NCBI RefSeq assembly: GCF_014306135.1 | Contig: NZ_JACRWD010000001.1 | Coordinates: forward strand, 1,550,001-1,614,000 | Source: Paraclostridium hominis | GTDB lineage: Bacteria > Bacillota > Clostridia > Peptostreptococcales > Peptostreptococcaceae | DNA: 64,000 nt | Direction of reading: 5' to 3' | Shown here: in pieces, positions 1 to 7,425 of the stretch | How the letters are laid out: each line of letters starts with the position of its first letter | Position numbering within the stretch: position 1 is the stretch's first letter | Made by a program: the position numbers and the translations under genes | Notes under the pieces: generated by a model | Told to the model about the DNA's origin: nothing | What the model saw: the letters and a program-made list of their open reading frames with translations, nothing else | Database searches by the model: none

Positions 1-103
1 TTGATATAGGTTTCTTTCCAGATAATAAATAGATGATAATTAGTGAAGGAATCCCAATTAATAAAGTCTGTCCCCAGTTAATCAATAAACTAAAAAATGT
101 CAT
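1..103 (-). CDS. Small membrane protein, 3' end outside window
   Basis: The ATG at 101-103 follows the strong ribosome site AAAAAGGAG. Thirty-four codons are open to the window edge, encoding an almost entirely hydrophobic segment (FFSLLINWGQTLLIGIP, then SLIIIYLLSGKK). This looks like one or two membrane helices with a basic end. I do not recognise the family. Its upstream region carries a pair of direct repeats and a spaced -10 that recur before another tiny membrane protein at 32383-32571, so both are probably under one activator. The full length is unknown. Confidence 0.6.
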   Translation of the reverse strand, partial: MTFFSLLINWGQTLLIGIPSLIIIYLLSGKKPIS

Positions 104-170
104 AATAAAACTCCTTTTTAAATGCTTTATAAATTTTTTAAACTTATATGAGTTGAAAAATCTATGATTT

Positions 171-231
171 ATTTTAACTTATAGATTTAAAAAAATCTTA
201 AAAGTGGACTAAAATGTATTTATTTTGGACT
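171..231 (-). promoter_or_regulatory. Activator-type promoter with 21-bp-period direct repeats
   Basis: On the minus strand two TTTAGTCC repeats (AGTCC at 227-231 and 206-210) are exactly 21 bp apart. The likely -10 (TAAAAT, 171-176) lies 29 nt after the second repeat and there is no good -35. Two direct repeats at two helical turns before a weak promoter is the layout known for LytTR response-regulator sites. The match to LytTR is by geometry, not by a strict consensus. It would drive the peptide gene starting at 103. Confidence 0.5.
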
Positions 232-357
232 AAATCGTTTATTTTTTTCAAAACATTATTTTTCATCAACAATAGTTTACTTAATATATAAGATGAAAAA
301 ATACTATTCTATTATCCAGTGCTTTAGTGGGAAATATTTTTATAGAAATATAAAAGT

Positions 358-411
358 AAAAATAGTGTATCTTATGAAATATATTAATTTCGGCAGATAC
401 ACTATTTTTTT
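358..411. terminator. Bidirectional terminator
   Basis: Arms AAAAATAGTGTATCT (358-372) and AGATACACTATTTTT (395-409) pair perfectly, with U-runs on both strands. On the minus strand it ends the 29-residue peptide gene at 450-539. A hairpin with a similar AGATACACT arm sits at 32733-32785 beside the second copy of the direct-repeat promoter. Confidence 0.75.
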
Positions 412-449
412 AATACAATATAAACAAATACATCTAAAGTATAGATATT

Positions 450-539
450 TTACCCTTGATCTTTTTTATAAAGAGTATATACATTATATCCACCTAATAA
501 AACAGCAAAAATTAATAAAATTAATTTGGAGATACTCAT
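450..539 (-). CDS. 29-residue membrane peptide
   Basis: The ATG at 537-539 is preceded by GAGGTGATAAA, a near-perfect ribosome site. The frame reads MSISKLILLIFAVLLGGYN, then VYTLYKKDQG and TAA. It has one hydrophobic helix followed by a charged tail, typical of single-pass small membrane proteins. A U-tailed hairpin follows 40 nt after the stop, so the gene looks like a complete unit. Function is unknown; type I toxin and signalling peptide are both possible and neither is shown. Confidence 0.55.
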   Translation of the reverse strand: MSISKLILLIFAVLLGGYNVYTLYKKDQG

Positions 540-679
540 TTTATCACCTCAAAAGATGTATTATTATAATATATTTTGTTTATTTTTTTGAAATTTAGTC
601 ATTTTATTATAAATCACTTTTATTACTTATGTTTTAAATGTACTGTTTAAGAGGATATATTAAAACACTATACCTTCTA

Positions 680-934
680 TTACTTTTCTTTTAGTATATT
701 TCTTATTTGTGATTGGCTTATTTGATATTTTCTAGATAAAATTTTTATATCTCCATTAAATTCTTTTTTTATATTTTTATTTCTTAAGCTTAGGATTAAG
801 GTTTGTTCTTTTGGTATGTATATGGAACTTCCTCCCATGTATTTTACTAGTTTTTTAAAGTTTTCTATTCCTATTAGTTGAGCTAAATCTTGATTGTTTT
901 GGGGTATTTCTTTGATAGTTATTTTTTCAATCAT
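680..934 (-). CDS. Mor-like transcription activator, small HTH protein
   Basis: An 84-residue protein. Its C-terminal half has the helix-turn-helix pattern of the Mor/C family (phage Mu middle-operon activators and bacterial relatives): GDIKILSRKYQISQSQIRNIL. The central MGGSSIYIPKE segment is the beta element typical of the family. The ATG at 932-934 is preferred over an upstream GTG because it lies 8-9 nt after AAAGGAG. It is monocistronic and faces away from the HD gene. In clostridia such proteins often sit near prophage-like or YvrJ/DUF2922 loci, as here. Its target is unknown. Confidence 0.75.
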   Translation of the reverse strand: MIEKITIKEIPQNNQDLAQLIGIENFKKLVKYMGGSSIYIPKEQTLILSLRNKNIKKEFNGDIKILSRKYQISQSQIRNILKEK

Positions 935-1121
935 TTTTTTCACTCCTTTTATTTAATTATATTAGCTATTTTAAAAGAAGTGGTGTGGCTAGTTGGCTCA
1001 AAGGTTGCCTTTATTATATAATGCGAAGTAAATATATTTTAGATATCATATAGATAAATATGAATTTATAAGTATATTTGTTATAATATTTCATAAATAA
1101 AAATTCTAGGGGGAACTTGGT

Positions 1122-1691
1122 GTGAATACAGCGACATTTCTAGATATATTAACAGTAGCAGAAAAACTAAAATGCAATACTAGGCACTCATGGACATCAA
1201 GCGGACGTCATGAAAGTGTGGCAGAACATAGCTGGCGTATTGCATTAATGGCATTATTAATGCGTGATGAATTCCCGGATATTGATATGGACAAGGTAAT
1301 TCGTATGTGTTTAATTCATGATTTAGGGGAAGCCTTTACTGGTGATATTCCTACTTTTGAGAAAAAAGAAGAAGATAGTAAAAAAGAGGATGAGGCATTT
1401 TTTAAATGGATTTCAACTTTCCCTACTCCTTATCGTGAGGAATTCACAGAACTTTTAAAGGAAATGAATGAACGTAAGACTGATGAAGCAAAGCTTTACA
1501 AAGCATTAGATAATTTAGAAGCAGTCATTCAACATAACGAGGCGGATATTAGTACTTGGATTCCGCTAGAATATGACTTACAGTTTACTTATGGTTCGGA
1601 TAAGGTTGATTTTTCTCCTTATTTAAAAGAGCTAAAAAAAGAAATAGACAAAAGAACGACAGAAAAAATAGCTCAAAAAAGTGAAGCTTAG
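1122..1691 (+). CDS. HD-domain phosphohydrolase, 5'-deoxynucleotidase (YfbR)-like
   Basis: A 189-residue protein of the HD_3 group. The metal site is visible: H36 in AEHSW, the HD pair H66-D67 in IHDLGE, and D130 in KALDNLEA. Relatives of this size hydrolyse 5'-deoxynucleoside monophosphates, so nucleotide-pool clean-up is the likely role; substrate is inferred. The start is GTG after AGGGGGAAC. It is a single gene with a strong terminator at 1720-1760. Base composition is less AT-rich than its neighbours, so recent transfer is possible. Confidence 0.8.
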   Translation: MNTATFLDILTVAEKLKCNTRHSWTSSGRHESVAEHSWRIALMALLMRDEFPDIDMDKVIRMCLIHDLGEAFTGDIPTFEKKEEDSKKEDEAFFKWISTFPTPYREEFTELLKEMNERKTDEAKLYKALDNLEAVIQHNEADISTWIPLEYDLQFTYGSDKVDFSPYLKELKKEIDKRTTEKIAQKSEA

Positions 1692-1719
1692 TTATTTAGA
1701 ATTGACTATATCGCAAGTA

Positions 1720-1760
1720 AATAAAACGTATCACAATTAAGTGATACGTTTTATTTTTTT
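1720..1760 (+). terminator. Terminator after HD gene
   Basis: Arms AATAAAACGTATCAC (1720-1734) and GTGATACGTTTTATT (1741-1755) with a 6-nt loop, followed by a T-run. Confidence 0.85.
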
Positions 1761-1833
1761 CTCAAATACTTTCTTTGATGATTTTTCTATGTCACCTCTA
1801 TACTTATGTTAACAAGTTAAGGAGGTGATTTAA

Positions 1834-2052
1834 ATGGCAGTTTCTGAAACTAAGAATCCATCAGCTTTAAAGATAAAGTTAGATGCTGGTCTTAATGATG
1901 ATGGTAAGACTATTGTAAAAAGTAGGACTTATAATAATGTTCGTCCTGATGCTACTAGTCAAGATGTATTAGATGTTGCTAAGGCTATTATAAATCTTCA
2001 GGTTCATGATGAGCTTGAAATTTTAAAGCAAGATAATACTATTTTGAATTAG
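1834..2052 (+). CDS. DUF1659 family small protein
   Basis: A 72-residue protein with the family pattern: an N-terminal strand region (LKIKLDAGLNDDGK), the SRTYNNVRPDAT segment, and a helix ending in VAKAIINLQ. It starts at ATG after AAGGAGGTGATTTAA. It belongs to a three-gene set, DUF1659 - DUF2922 - YvrJ, common in Clostridia and Bacilli. The biochemical role is unknown. The set is co-directional and probably one transcript with the next gene, 34 nt downstream. Confidence 0.85.
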   Translation: MAVSETKNPSALKIKLDAGLNDDGKTIVKSRTYNNVRPDATSQDVLDVAKAIINLQVHDELEILKQDNTILN

Positions 2053-2086
2053 TTAGTATTTAGTTTAGTTGAAAGGAGGTGTTTTT

Positions 2087-2317
2087 ATGGAGGTTAAGAA
2101 AAAGCTTGTTATGAGTTTTATGACTGATTTAGGTAGAGGTGTTTCTATATCTGTTGATGATCCTAGAGAAGATATAACAGAGGCTGAGATAAAAGCTTGT
2201 ATGGACTTGATAGTTTCTAAGGATATATTTAATCATTATGATTCTAGTTTAGTTCGTGCTGTTGAGGCTAAGATAGTTGTTACTGATACTACTGAGTTTG
2301 ATTTAGTTGTGGATTAG
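2087..2317 (+). CDS. DUF2922 family small protein
   Basis: A 76-residue protein (MEVKKKLVMSF at the start, KIVVTDTTEFDLVV at the end). The ATG at 2087 is chosen because an upstream in-frame ATG lies inside the ribosome site GAAAGGAGGTG. DUF2922 proteins accompany DUF1659 and YvrJ; function is unknown. Its last 22 bases are repeated near 3341, marking the edge of a duplication. Confidence 0.85.
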   Translation: MEVKKKLVMSFMTDLGRGVSISVDDPREDITEAEIKACMDLIVSKDIFNHYDSSLVRAVEAKIVVTDTTEFDLVVD

Positions 2318-2320
2318 TTT

Positions 2321-2458
2321 GTGGCTAGTTAGGGGCTTCGGGTTAGCTTGAAATTATATGGTTCTTCCTTCACTGTAAAGCCGGTGAGGCGTGGCTTTAA
2401 CGTTGCGTCAGAATCCATATAATTTCTTCGCTAATCCTTCGCCATCTTGCTTTGCCAC
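2321..2458. repeat. Long hairpin element, copy A
   Basis: A nested palindrome: outer GTGGC/GCCAC, then GGCTTCGGGTTAGC opposite GCTAATCCTTCGCC, then GAAATTATATGG opposite CCATATAATTTC. Inside is a conserved core CTTCACTGTAAAGCC, loop, GGCTTTAACGTTGCGTCA. The core recurs at 3368-3508, 10160-10235 and 40482-40562, while the arms differ and still pair. It separates DUF2922 from YvrJ. There is no long T-run, so it is not a simple terminator. Confidence 0.8.
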
Positions 2459-2485
2459 TTTTTTTATGTGAAGGGAGGTATTTTT

Positions 2486-2638
2486 ATGAGTTCTGAAATT
2501 CAAACACTTATTGCCAATGTTGGTTTTCCTATTGCTATTAGTATGTATTTATTAATTAGAATTGAGGGAAAGCTTCAGGTGCTTAGTGATAGTATTAATG
2601 AATTGAGTAAAAATATTAATGTTATGAAAGCTAAGTAG
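2486..2638 (+). CDS. YvrJ family small membrane protein
   Basis: A 50-residue protein: one membrane helix (VGFPIAISMYLLIRI) followed by a short charged helix (KLQVLSDSINELSKNI). This is the standard YvrJ layout, with the conserved G-F-P-I-A at the start of the helix. The ATG at 2486 follows GAAGGGAGG. It is the third gene of the DUF1659-DUF2922-YvrJ set. The gene is followed by a strong terminator. Function of the family is unknown. Confidence 0.85.
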   Translation: MSSEIQTLIANVGFPIAISMYLLIRIEGKLQVLSDSINELSKNINVMKAK

Positions 2639-2674
2639 TGTATTTTAAGTTTTAAGATAATTTTGTATAAATAT

Positions 2675-2713
2675 AAAAAAGTGAGTGTATGTTTGTAATA
2701 CTCTCACTTTTTT
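2675..2713. terminator. Bidirectional terminator
   Basis: AAAAAAGTGAG (2675-2685) pairs with CTCACTTTTTT (2703-2713). It ends yvrJ on the plus strand and the 161-residue gene on the minus strand. Confidence 0.8.
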
Positions 2714-2717
2714 ATGT

Positions 2718-3203
2718 TTACTTAAAGTATTTTCCATAAGGTCTAAAATGACTTAATTCTTCTATTAATTCATCTATTGGGTTAGAAGTTTTTTCAATAG
2801 GTTCATCAATTAAACCCATTAAATAATCAAATAATTTTTGACCAGCGCCTTCCATAATAAATCCAGATAAAGTTGTTTTATCTTTGCTTTCTAAAATTAT
2901 AATTATTAGCTTGCCTGTGCTTATTTTATTAACATATGAAGAGCAATCTTCTTTTAAATCCTCTTCTATTTTATTTAAATGTTCTATTGTAATTTGTATT
3001 TCTTCTTTTTCATTTTCACTTAATAAACTTTGAATAATATTTTCATCTTCTATTTTTAAAATTTTTGAAATATCTTCAAATGTATCTTCACTTATGTCTT
3101 GATTGTTTGTTAAAAATTCATCTATTGTAATTTCTGTGGCGTTAAAGTTTTCAATTAAATACTTTGAAATATCCTCTACTTTATGATTTTTTTTAATATT
3201 CAT
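2718..3203 (-). CDS. Hypothetical acidic cytoplasmic protein
   Basis: A 161-residue protein starting at ATG after AAAGGGGGAGATTTATAA. It is strongly acidic and helical (DISEDTFEDISKILKIEDEN, SENEKEEIQITIEHLNKIEEDL), with a hydrophobic strand GKLIIIILES near residue 100 and no signal peptide. I do not recognise a family. It is inserted between the functional and decaying copies of the YvrJ region, so it may be part of the segment that was duplicated or inserted there. Confidence 0.6.
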   Translation of the reverse strand: MNIKKNHKVEDISKYLIENFNATEITIDEFLTNNQDISEDTFEDISKILKIEDENIIQSLLSENEKEEIQITIEHLNKIEEDLKEDCSSYVNKISTGKLIIIILESKDKTTLSGFIMEGAGQKLFDYLMGLIDEPIEKTSNPIDELIEELSHFRPYGKYFK

Positions 3204-3367
3204 TTATAAATCTCCCCCTTTTTAATAGCCCCTACTATTTATTCACATTGTATCATTTCTATATTTTGCAAACAATAATAATTAGCTTTATTAAATAGAA
3301 TTTATAAGTAGTTTATAGGGTGTTTTTTCAAATGCTTACTGAGTTTGATTTAGTTGTGGGTTAGTTG

Positions 3368-3508
3368 GTGGCTAGTTAGGGGGCTTCGGGTTAGCTTGAA
3401 ATTATATGGTTCTTCCTTCACTGTAAAGCCGGTGAGGCGTGGCTTTAACGTTGCGTCAGAATCCATATAATTTCTTCGCTAATCCTTCGCCATCTTTACT
3501 ATAGCCAC
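3368..3508. repeat. Long hairpin element, copy B
   Basis: Almost identical to copy A at 2321-2458, including arms, core and flanks. The identity starts in the last codons of DUF2922 (about 3341) and continues into a YvrJ-like frame, so copies A and B arose by duplication of a segment of about 350 bp. Confidence 0.8.
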
Positions 3509-3541
3509 TTTTTTTGTGAGGATAAGGAAGTATGTATTTTT

Positions 3542-3694
3542 GTGAGTTCTGATGTTCAAATACTTATTGCTAATATTGTTTTTCCTATTGTTATTAGTAT
3601 GTATTTATTAATTAGGATTGAGAGGAAGCTTTATGTGCTTTGTTATAGTATTAATGAATTGAGTAAGAATATTAATGTTATAAAGACTAAGTAA
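3542..3694 (+). pseudogene. Decaying YvrJ paralogue
   Basis: This frame aligns codon by codon with the YvrJ gene at 2486-2638 and stays open for 50 residues. However, the start is GTG, the ribosome site is weakened (GGAAGTATG instead of GGGAGGTA), and the conserved G-F-P-I-A has become V-F-P-I-V, with arginine and cysteine substitutions in the tail. It is preceded by hairpin copy B and a stub of DUF2922. It is either a weakly expressed variant or a young pseudogene; I favour the latter. Confidence 0.6.
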
Positions 3695-3766
3695 TTTGTA
3701 TAAATATAAATTTTAAAATTAGGCTATGTTTAATATAGTGTTGAAATTTAACATTATTTAAACAAT

Positions 3767-3796
3767 AAAAAGATGGCATTAGATGCCATCTTTTTA
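3767..3796. terminator. Terminator
   Basis: AAAAAGATGGCAT (3767-3779) pairs with ATGCCATCTTTTT (3783-3795). It overlaps the stop codon of the minus-strand gene at 3794-4123. Just upstream, at about 3724, GGCTATGTTTAATATAG resembles a transposon end, but no partner end is visible. Confidence 0.75.
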
Positions 3797-4123
3797 TTCG
3801 CTAAATATTTCATACATTCCCATGAAACCTTCAGATACTAATAGTTTACTTTCATTACCTTTTTGCAGTTGAAAGCCTCTTCCCATTTGCTCAACAGTAT
3901 AACCCTTTGACTCCATATAACTTGTAAAATCTTCATATGATTTACTTATATATCTTAGTGGTTCATCTGAAATTTTTTCGACTTTTTCTTTGCCGATAGA
4001 TATTTGTGCCATTCCTTTTAGTCCAATAAATGGATTATCTATCTTAGAAGAATAAGATATAGACACTAAAATTACCATCATTACAATTAGTATATAGCCT
4101 CCAATAATAGTTTTTTTACTCAA
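3794..4123 (-). CDS. Membrane-anchored hypothetical protein
   Basis: A 109-residue protein with one N-terminal membrane helix (IIGGYILIVMMVILVSISY) and a small extracytoplasmic domain (SYEDFTSYMESKGYTVEQ, then a segment ending MGMYEIFSE). The start ATG follows AGAAGGGGAATTAACTTG. I do not recognise a family. It is monocistronic and convergent with the decayed YvrJ copy. Confidence 0.6.
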   Translation of the reverse strand: MSKKTIIGGYILIVMMVILVSISYSSKIDNPFIGLKGMAQISIGKEKVEKISDEPLRYISKSYEDFTSYMESKGYTVEQMGRGFQLQKGNESKLLVSEGFMGMYEIFSE

Positions 4124-4230
4124 GTTAATTCCCCTTCTGATTGTTTAATTTTATACATTATACACTTAAAAAAATATTTTACAATGACTTTTAGTGTAAC
4201 TATTATAAGTAAGTTTTTATTTTAAGGTAA

Positions 4231-4656
4231 TTAAAACCAAGTTTCTTTAAGACATGACTTTAAAACTGTTAAATTTTCAGTACCAATAACTTCTTCAATT
4301 GATTTTTCTAATTGATTTTTTAAAACTAAAGTTTCTTTACAAAATTTTTCACCTTTTTCAGTTAGTGTAAGTGTTTTATCTCTTGAAGAGCTATCACAAT
4401 TTTCTATTTCTATATATCCTTTTGCAATTAGATTTTTAGTATTTTTATGTGCCCCTTGCCTAGATATATCAATTATTCTAGCAAGTTGCGAAGCTGTCAT
4501 AGGCTTTCTTTCAAGTAAAGCTATAATATATGATTCTGTGTCTGTAATATATTCTCCAGCATTTTCACTCCATTTATCCCTAACAATTTTACGAAGTTGA
4601 GCATGTTTTTCACTTAATAAATCTATTAAATTTAAATTATCTAAATATGAATTCAT
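4231..4656 (-). CDS. MarR family transcriptional regulator
   Basis: A 141-residue winged-helix regulator. The recognition helix region reads MTASQLARIIDISRQGAHKNTKNLIAKGYIE, and the wing SSRDKTLTLTEKGEKF. It is divergent from the DUF2798 gene, with an inverted repeat (4771-4805) in the shared region. Autoregulation and control of the DUF2798 gene are therefore likely. The ligand is unknown. Confidence 0.85.
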   Translation of the reverse strand: MNSYLDNLNLIDLLSEKHAQLRKIVRDKWSENAGEYITDTESYIIALLERKPMTASQLARIIDISRQGAHKNTKNLIAKGYIEIENCDSSSRDKTLTLTEKGEKFCKETLVLKNQLEKSIEEVIGTENLTVLKSCLKETWF

Positions 4657-4770
4657 CTTTTTCTCCTATATTAAAAATATATTATATTCAATTAAGAATA
4701 TTATACATTATAAATTTAATATTATCATTATTTTTGTCAACCTAATTGACATATTTAATCAAAGAATTTA

Positions 4771-4805
4771 TAATAGTTTTTGTCAACTAAGTTTACAAAC
4801 TATTA
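4771..4805. promoter_or_regulatory. Probable MarR operator
   Basis: TAATAGTTTTTGTCAAC is opposed by GTTTACAAACTATTA around a TAA centre. The inverted repeat lies between the divergent marR and DUF2798 starts and covers the DUF2798 promoter region. A second TTGTCAACCTAATTGACA motif lies just upstream at about 4734-4751. Confidence 0.6.
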
Positions 4806-4821
4806 TAAGGAGATGAATGAT

Positions 4822-5310
4822 TTGGGAAAAAATAAAGTAGAACATTTTATATTTATTTTAATGATATGTACATCAATGGTATTTATAATGAGCTGTTATA
4901 ACATTGCTTTAATGGAAGGTTTATCTTTTAATGTGCTTAAGCATGCTGTATTAGGATTTATTCCTGCCTTTTTATTTGCACTAGTAGGAGATGTTTTTAT
5001 AGTTGGGAAAATTGTAAGCAAAATAATGCCTAAAATAATTAAACCTAATGATTCTATTAAAAAGAAAGCTATTTGTATGACCTTTTTTATGGGGTGTGGT
5101 ATGGTATTATGGATGTCATTTTATGGAGCTGTTGTAAATGTAGGGTTTAATGAACACTTACTTTCAGCTTATGGTAGTAATATAGTTAAAAATTTTGTAT
5201 TTGCAATACCATTGAATTTATTGATTGTTTCGCCATCTGCGAGAACAATATTTTTTAAGTTATTCCCACCAGAAAGTTTAAACACAAAATCAACTAGTTT
5301 AAAAATTTAG
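4822..5310 (+). CDS. DUF2798 family membrane protein
   Basis: A 162-residue protein with four hydrophobic segments, the DUF2798 layout. A second member is at 32856-33356, and the two align from the N-terminus (KNKVEHFIFILMIC against TKFQQCFFAVLTV). The TTG at 4822 is chosen because it lies about 9 nt after AAGGAG and matches the family N-terminus. The longer frame from 4780 would start inside the operator. Function is unknown; the MarR neighbour suggests induction by a small molecule. Confidence 0.75.
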   Translation: MGKNKVEHFIFILMICTSMVFIMSCYNIALMEGLSFNVLKHAVLGFIPAFLFALVGDVFIVGKIVSKIMPKIIKPNDSIKKKAICMTFFMGCGMVLWMSFYGAVVNVGFNEHLLSAYGSNIVKNFVFAIPLNLLIVSPSARTIFFKLFPPESLNTKSTSLKI

Positions 5311-5318
5311 ATGTATTT

Positions 5319-5353
5319 GAAGGACTGTGAATTAAAATTCATAGTCCTTTTTA
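5319..5353 (+). terminator. Terminator after DUF2798 gene
   Basis: GAAGGACTGTGAAT (5319-5332) pairs with ATTCATAGTCCTTTTT (5337-5352). Confidence 0.8.
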
Positions 5354-5636
5354 AGTTTTTTACATTTAAAAAAAGAAAATACCTCTGTATAAAAAATATT
5401 ATATATTTAAATTTATTAATCCATCCTCAAAACATATGCTTAGATTGCTAATATTTAACTTCAAGTTCTCAATGCTATCTCATAATTGTTTGTTCATTTT
5501 TTTCTGTTGATGATGAACTGTCATTCTTGAAAATAAACTTTTCGCATTTTCTGTAAATTTTAATATAGTATTAAATATTTAATATTGGTATAATATAGAA
5601 AAGTTTATTTAATTGCAAAATGGGAGGTTTTTTATA
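5354..5636 (+). promoter_or_regulatory. Non-coding leader with extended -10 promoter
   Basis: I see no gene here. Near its end is TGGTATAAT (TATAAT at 5589-5594, with the TG of an extended -10), about 45 nt before the next start. The rest is AT-rich spacer. Confidence 0.5.
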
Positions 5637-6341
5637 TTGTCTACAGGTATACTAATAATATTTTTTGGGATAATATTTTTTGTTGCTTATTCTAAGATAC
5701 TTGGATGTGCAGTTATTCTATTTGGGATTTTTGGTATTTGGTTAGTAAAAACTTCAGATACACAAGAAAAATTAAAACTAGAGGAAGCCAGTACAGACAG
5801 AAGTCAAGATATTCTTGATAAAATTGGTGGTGTTGATAATATAGATGTCAACTTAAGTAAATATGGGGATGAAAGTCAATTAATTGTTCTTAAAAATAAA
5901 ACTATTCATATAGGACATAATAATTATGAAACTGAAAAATTTATAGATTTCGATTCTGTTATTAAACTAGAAATTAGAATAAATAATGCAAACGTAGGAA
6001 CTGCTCATCAATACTCTGAAAATACGGTTAGAGAAATTATTGAATCAATATTTGTATATATCCATACAGCTGAATATACGGAAGAACTAGTTTTTAGATA
6101 TTCATCATGTGAGCTTGAAGAAGCTCAAGTAAACTATAACGAAATACTAAAAGGTTTAAAACGACTTAAAGTACTTCTTGGAGATACTTATGGTATGGAT
6201 GACTTAGATAAAACAACCAGCATAAATTTTAATGAAAAGTCTATTCCTGCGCAAATCAAAGAATATAAAGAATTATTAGATATAGATGCAATAACTAAAG
6301 AAGAATTTGAAATGAAAAAGAAAGAACTTTTAAATAAATAA
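5637..6341 (+). CDS. SHOCT-domain membrane protein, paralogue 1
   Basis: A 234-residue protein. Two N-terminal hydrophobic segments (IIFFGIIFFVAYS, GCAVILFGIFGIWLV) are followed by a cytoplasmic domain of about 150 residues. The end is a SHOCT motif (short C-terminal domain): QIKEYKELLDIDAITKEEF followed by a lysine-rich helix. The TTG start at 5637 lies 10 nt after GGGAGG; the longer frame would start upstream of that site. The middle domain contains KNKTIHIGHNNYET and resembles bacterial PH-like folds, but I am not sure. It is a tandem duplicate of 6723-7367. Confidence 0.7.
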   Translation: MSTGILIIFFGIIFFVAYSKILGCAVILFGIFGIWLVKTSDTQEKLKLEEASTDRSQDILDKIGGVDNIDVNLSKYGDESQLIVLKNKTIHIGHNNYETEKFIDFDSVIKLEIRINNANVGTAHQYSENTVREIIESIFVYIHTAEYTEELVFRYSSCELEEAQVNYNEILKGLKRLKVLLGDTYGMDDLDKTTSINFNEKSIPAQIKEYKELLDIDAITKEEFEMKKKELLNK

Positions 6342-6376
6342 GGAGTAAAGATATACTTATCTTTACTCCTTATTTT
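6340..6376 (+). terminator. Terminator after SHOCT gene 1
   Basis: AAGGAGTAAAGATA pairs with TATCTTTACTCCTT and overlaps the stop codon. The same hairpin follows the second paralogue, so it was copied along with the gene. Confidence 0.8.
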
Positions 6377-6722
6377 ATGCTTATAATTATCTTAACTTAT
6401 TTATCTTAGTCAATTAGATTACTTCCTCACTAGATGATTTATATAATCATTAGAATAGGAAACATATGCATCTATTCAGTTTCATCTTTTGATTGAATTC
6501 CAGATACTTAATATATATTAAAATAAAAATTAAGAACACTTCAAAGAGATTTATCTTTTTATTTAATAGTGTAACTTCAACAAATATTTGATGGTATCTT
6601 CTACTATATTTGAAACATTTATTAAAAGTATTATTTTCCATTAAATGGAATTTGAATCTAGATTTTTATATCTAATATTGATATTATATAGATAAATTAC
6701 ATTTATACAAGGAGGAACTTAG

Positions 6723-7367
6723 TTGACATTAAAAGAAATTATAGGATTTGTATTACTTCTCATGTTTTTATGGTTTTGGAAAGAAACAGATAGAAAATCT
6801 GTTAAGGAAGAATCAAGTATTGACAGAAGTAAAAATATTCTTGATGAAATTGGTGGAAATGATAATATAGATATTAACTTAAGCAAATATAGCGAAGAAA
6901 GCCAATTAATTGTGCTTAAAAATAAAACAATTTGTATAGGGCATAATAATTATGAAACAAAAAAAATTATAGATTTTAACTCTATACTTAAACTAGAAAT
7001 TTGTGTTAACAATGCAACTATAGGAAGTGCATATGAAAGTTCTAATAATAAAGTTAAAGAAATCATTGAGTCAATAATTGTATATATTCATACAACAAAC
7101 TCTACAGAAGATTTAACTTTTAGATATTCATCATATGAACTCGAAGAAGCTCAAGAAAACTATATGGAAATTTTAAAGGGGTTAAAGCGACTTAGAGTAA
7201 TTCTTGGAGATAATTCTGATGCAGATGACTTAGATAAAACAACTAGCATAAATGTTAGTGAAAAGTCTATTCCTGCGCAAATCAAAGAATATAAAGAGTT
7301 ATTAGATATAGATGCAATAACTAAAGAAGAATTTGAAATGAAAAAGAAAGAACTTTTAAATAAATAA
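6723..7367 (+). CDS. SHOCT-domain membrane protein, paralogue 2
   Basis: A 214-residue protein very similar to 5637-6341 across the soluble domain and identical over its last 30 or so residues. It has a shorter N-terminus with one hydrophobic segment (GFVLLLMFLWFW). It starts at TTG after AAGGAGGAACTTAG. The 3' DNA of the two genes is nearly identical over roughly 100 bp, more than the rest, which suggests gene conversion. The stretch 6377-6722 between the paralogues holds no gene I can support. Confidence 0.7.
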   Translation: MTLKEIIGFVLLLMFLWFWKETDRKSVKEESSIDRSKNILDEIGGNDNIDINLSKYSEESQLIVLKNKTICIGHNNYETKKIIDFNSILKLEICVNNATIGSAYESSNNKVKEIIESIIVYIHTTNSTEDLTFRYSSYELEEAQENYMEILKGLKRLRVILGDNSDADDLDKTTSINVSEKSIPAQIKEYKELLDIDAITKEEFEMKKKELLNK

Positions 7368-7374
7368 AAAATTG

Positions 7375-7411
7375 GGAGTAAAGATATACTTATCTTCACT
7401 CCTTATTTTTT
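7375..7411 (+). terminator. Terminator after SHOCT gene 2
   Basis: GGAGTAAAGATA (7375-7386) pairs with TATCTTCACTCC (7391-7402), followed by a T-run. Confidence 0.75.
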
Positions 7412-7425
7412 TGTTTCTTTTATTT

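Noticed and set aside
450..539. Type I toxin-antitoxin locus
   Set aside because: The peptide has the right size, but I see no convincing antisense RNA promoter over it.
293..598. A 101-codon plus-strand frame
   Set aside because: It runs through a terminator hairpin and antisense to a well-supported 29-residue gene, has no ribosome site and reads as AT-rich noise.
2321..2458. Hammerhead or other known self-cleaving ribozyme in the hairpin family
   Set aside because: The conserved core does not fit the hammerhead, twister or hatchet patterns I can check by eye.
6450..6641. A 63-codon minus-strand frame between the SHOCT paralogues
   Set aside because: No ribosome site precedes the ATG and the composition is that of random AT-rich sequence.
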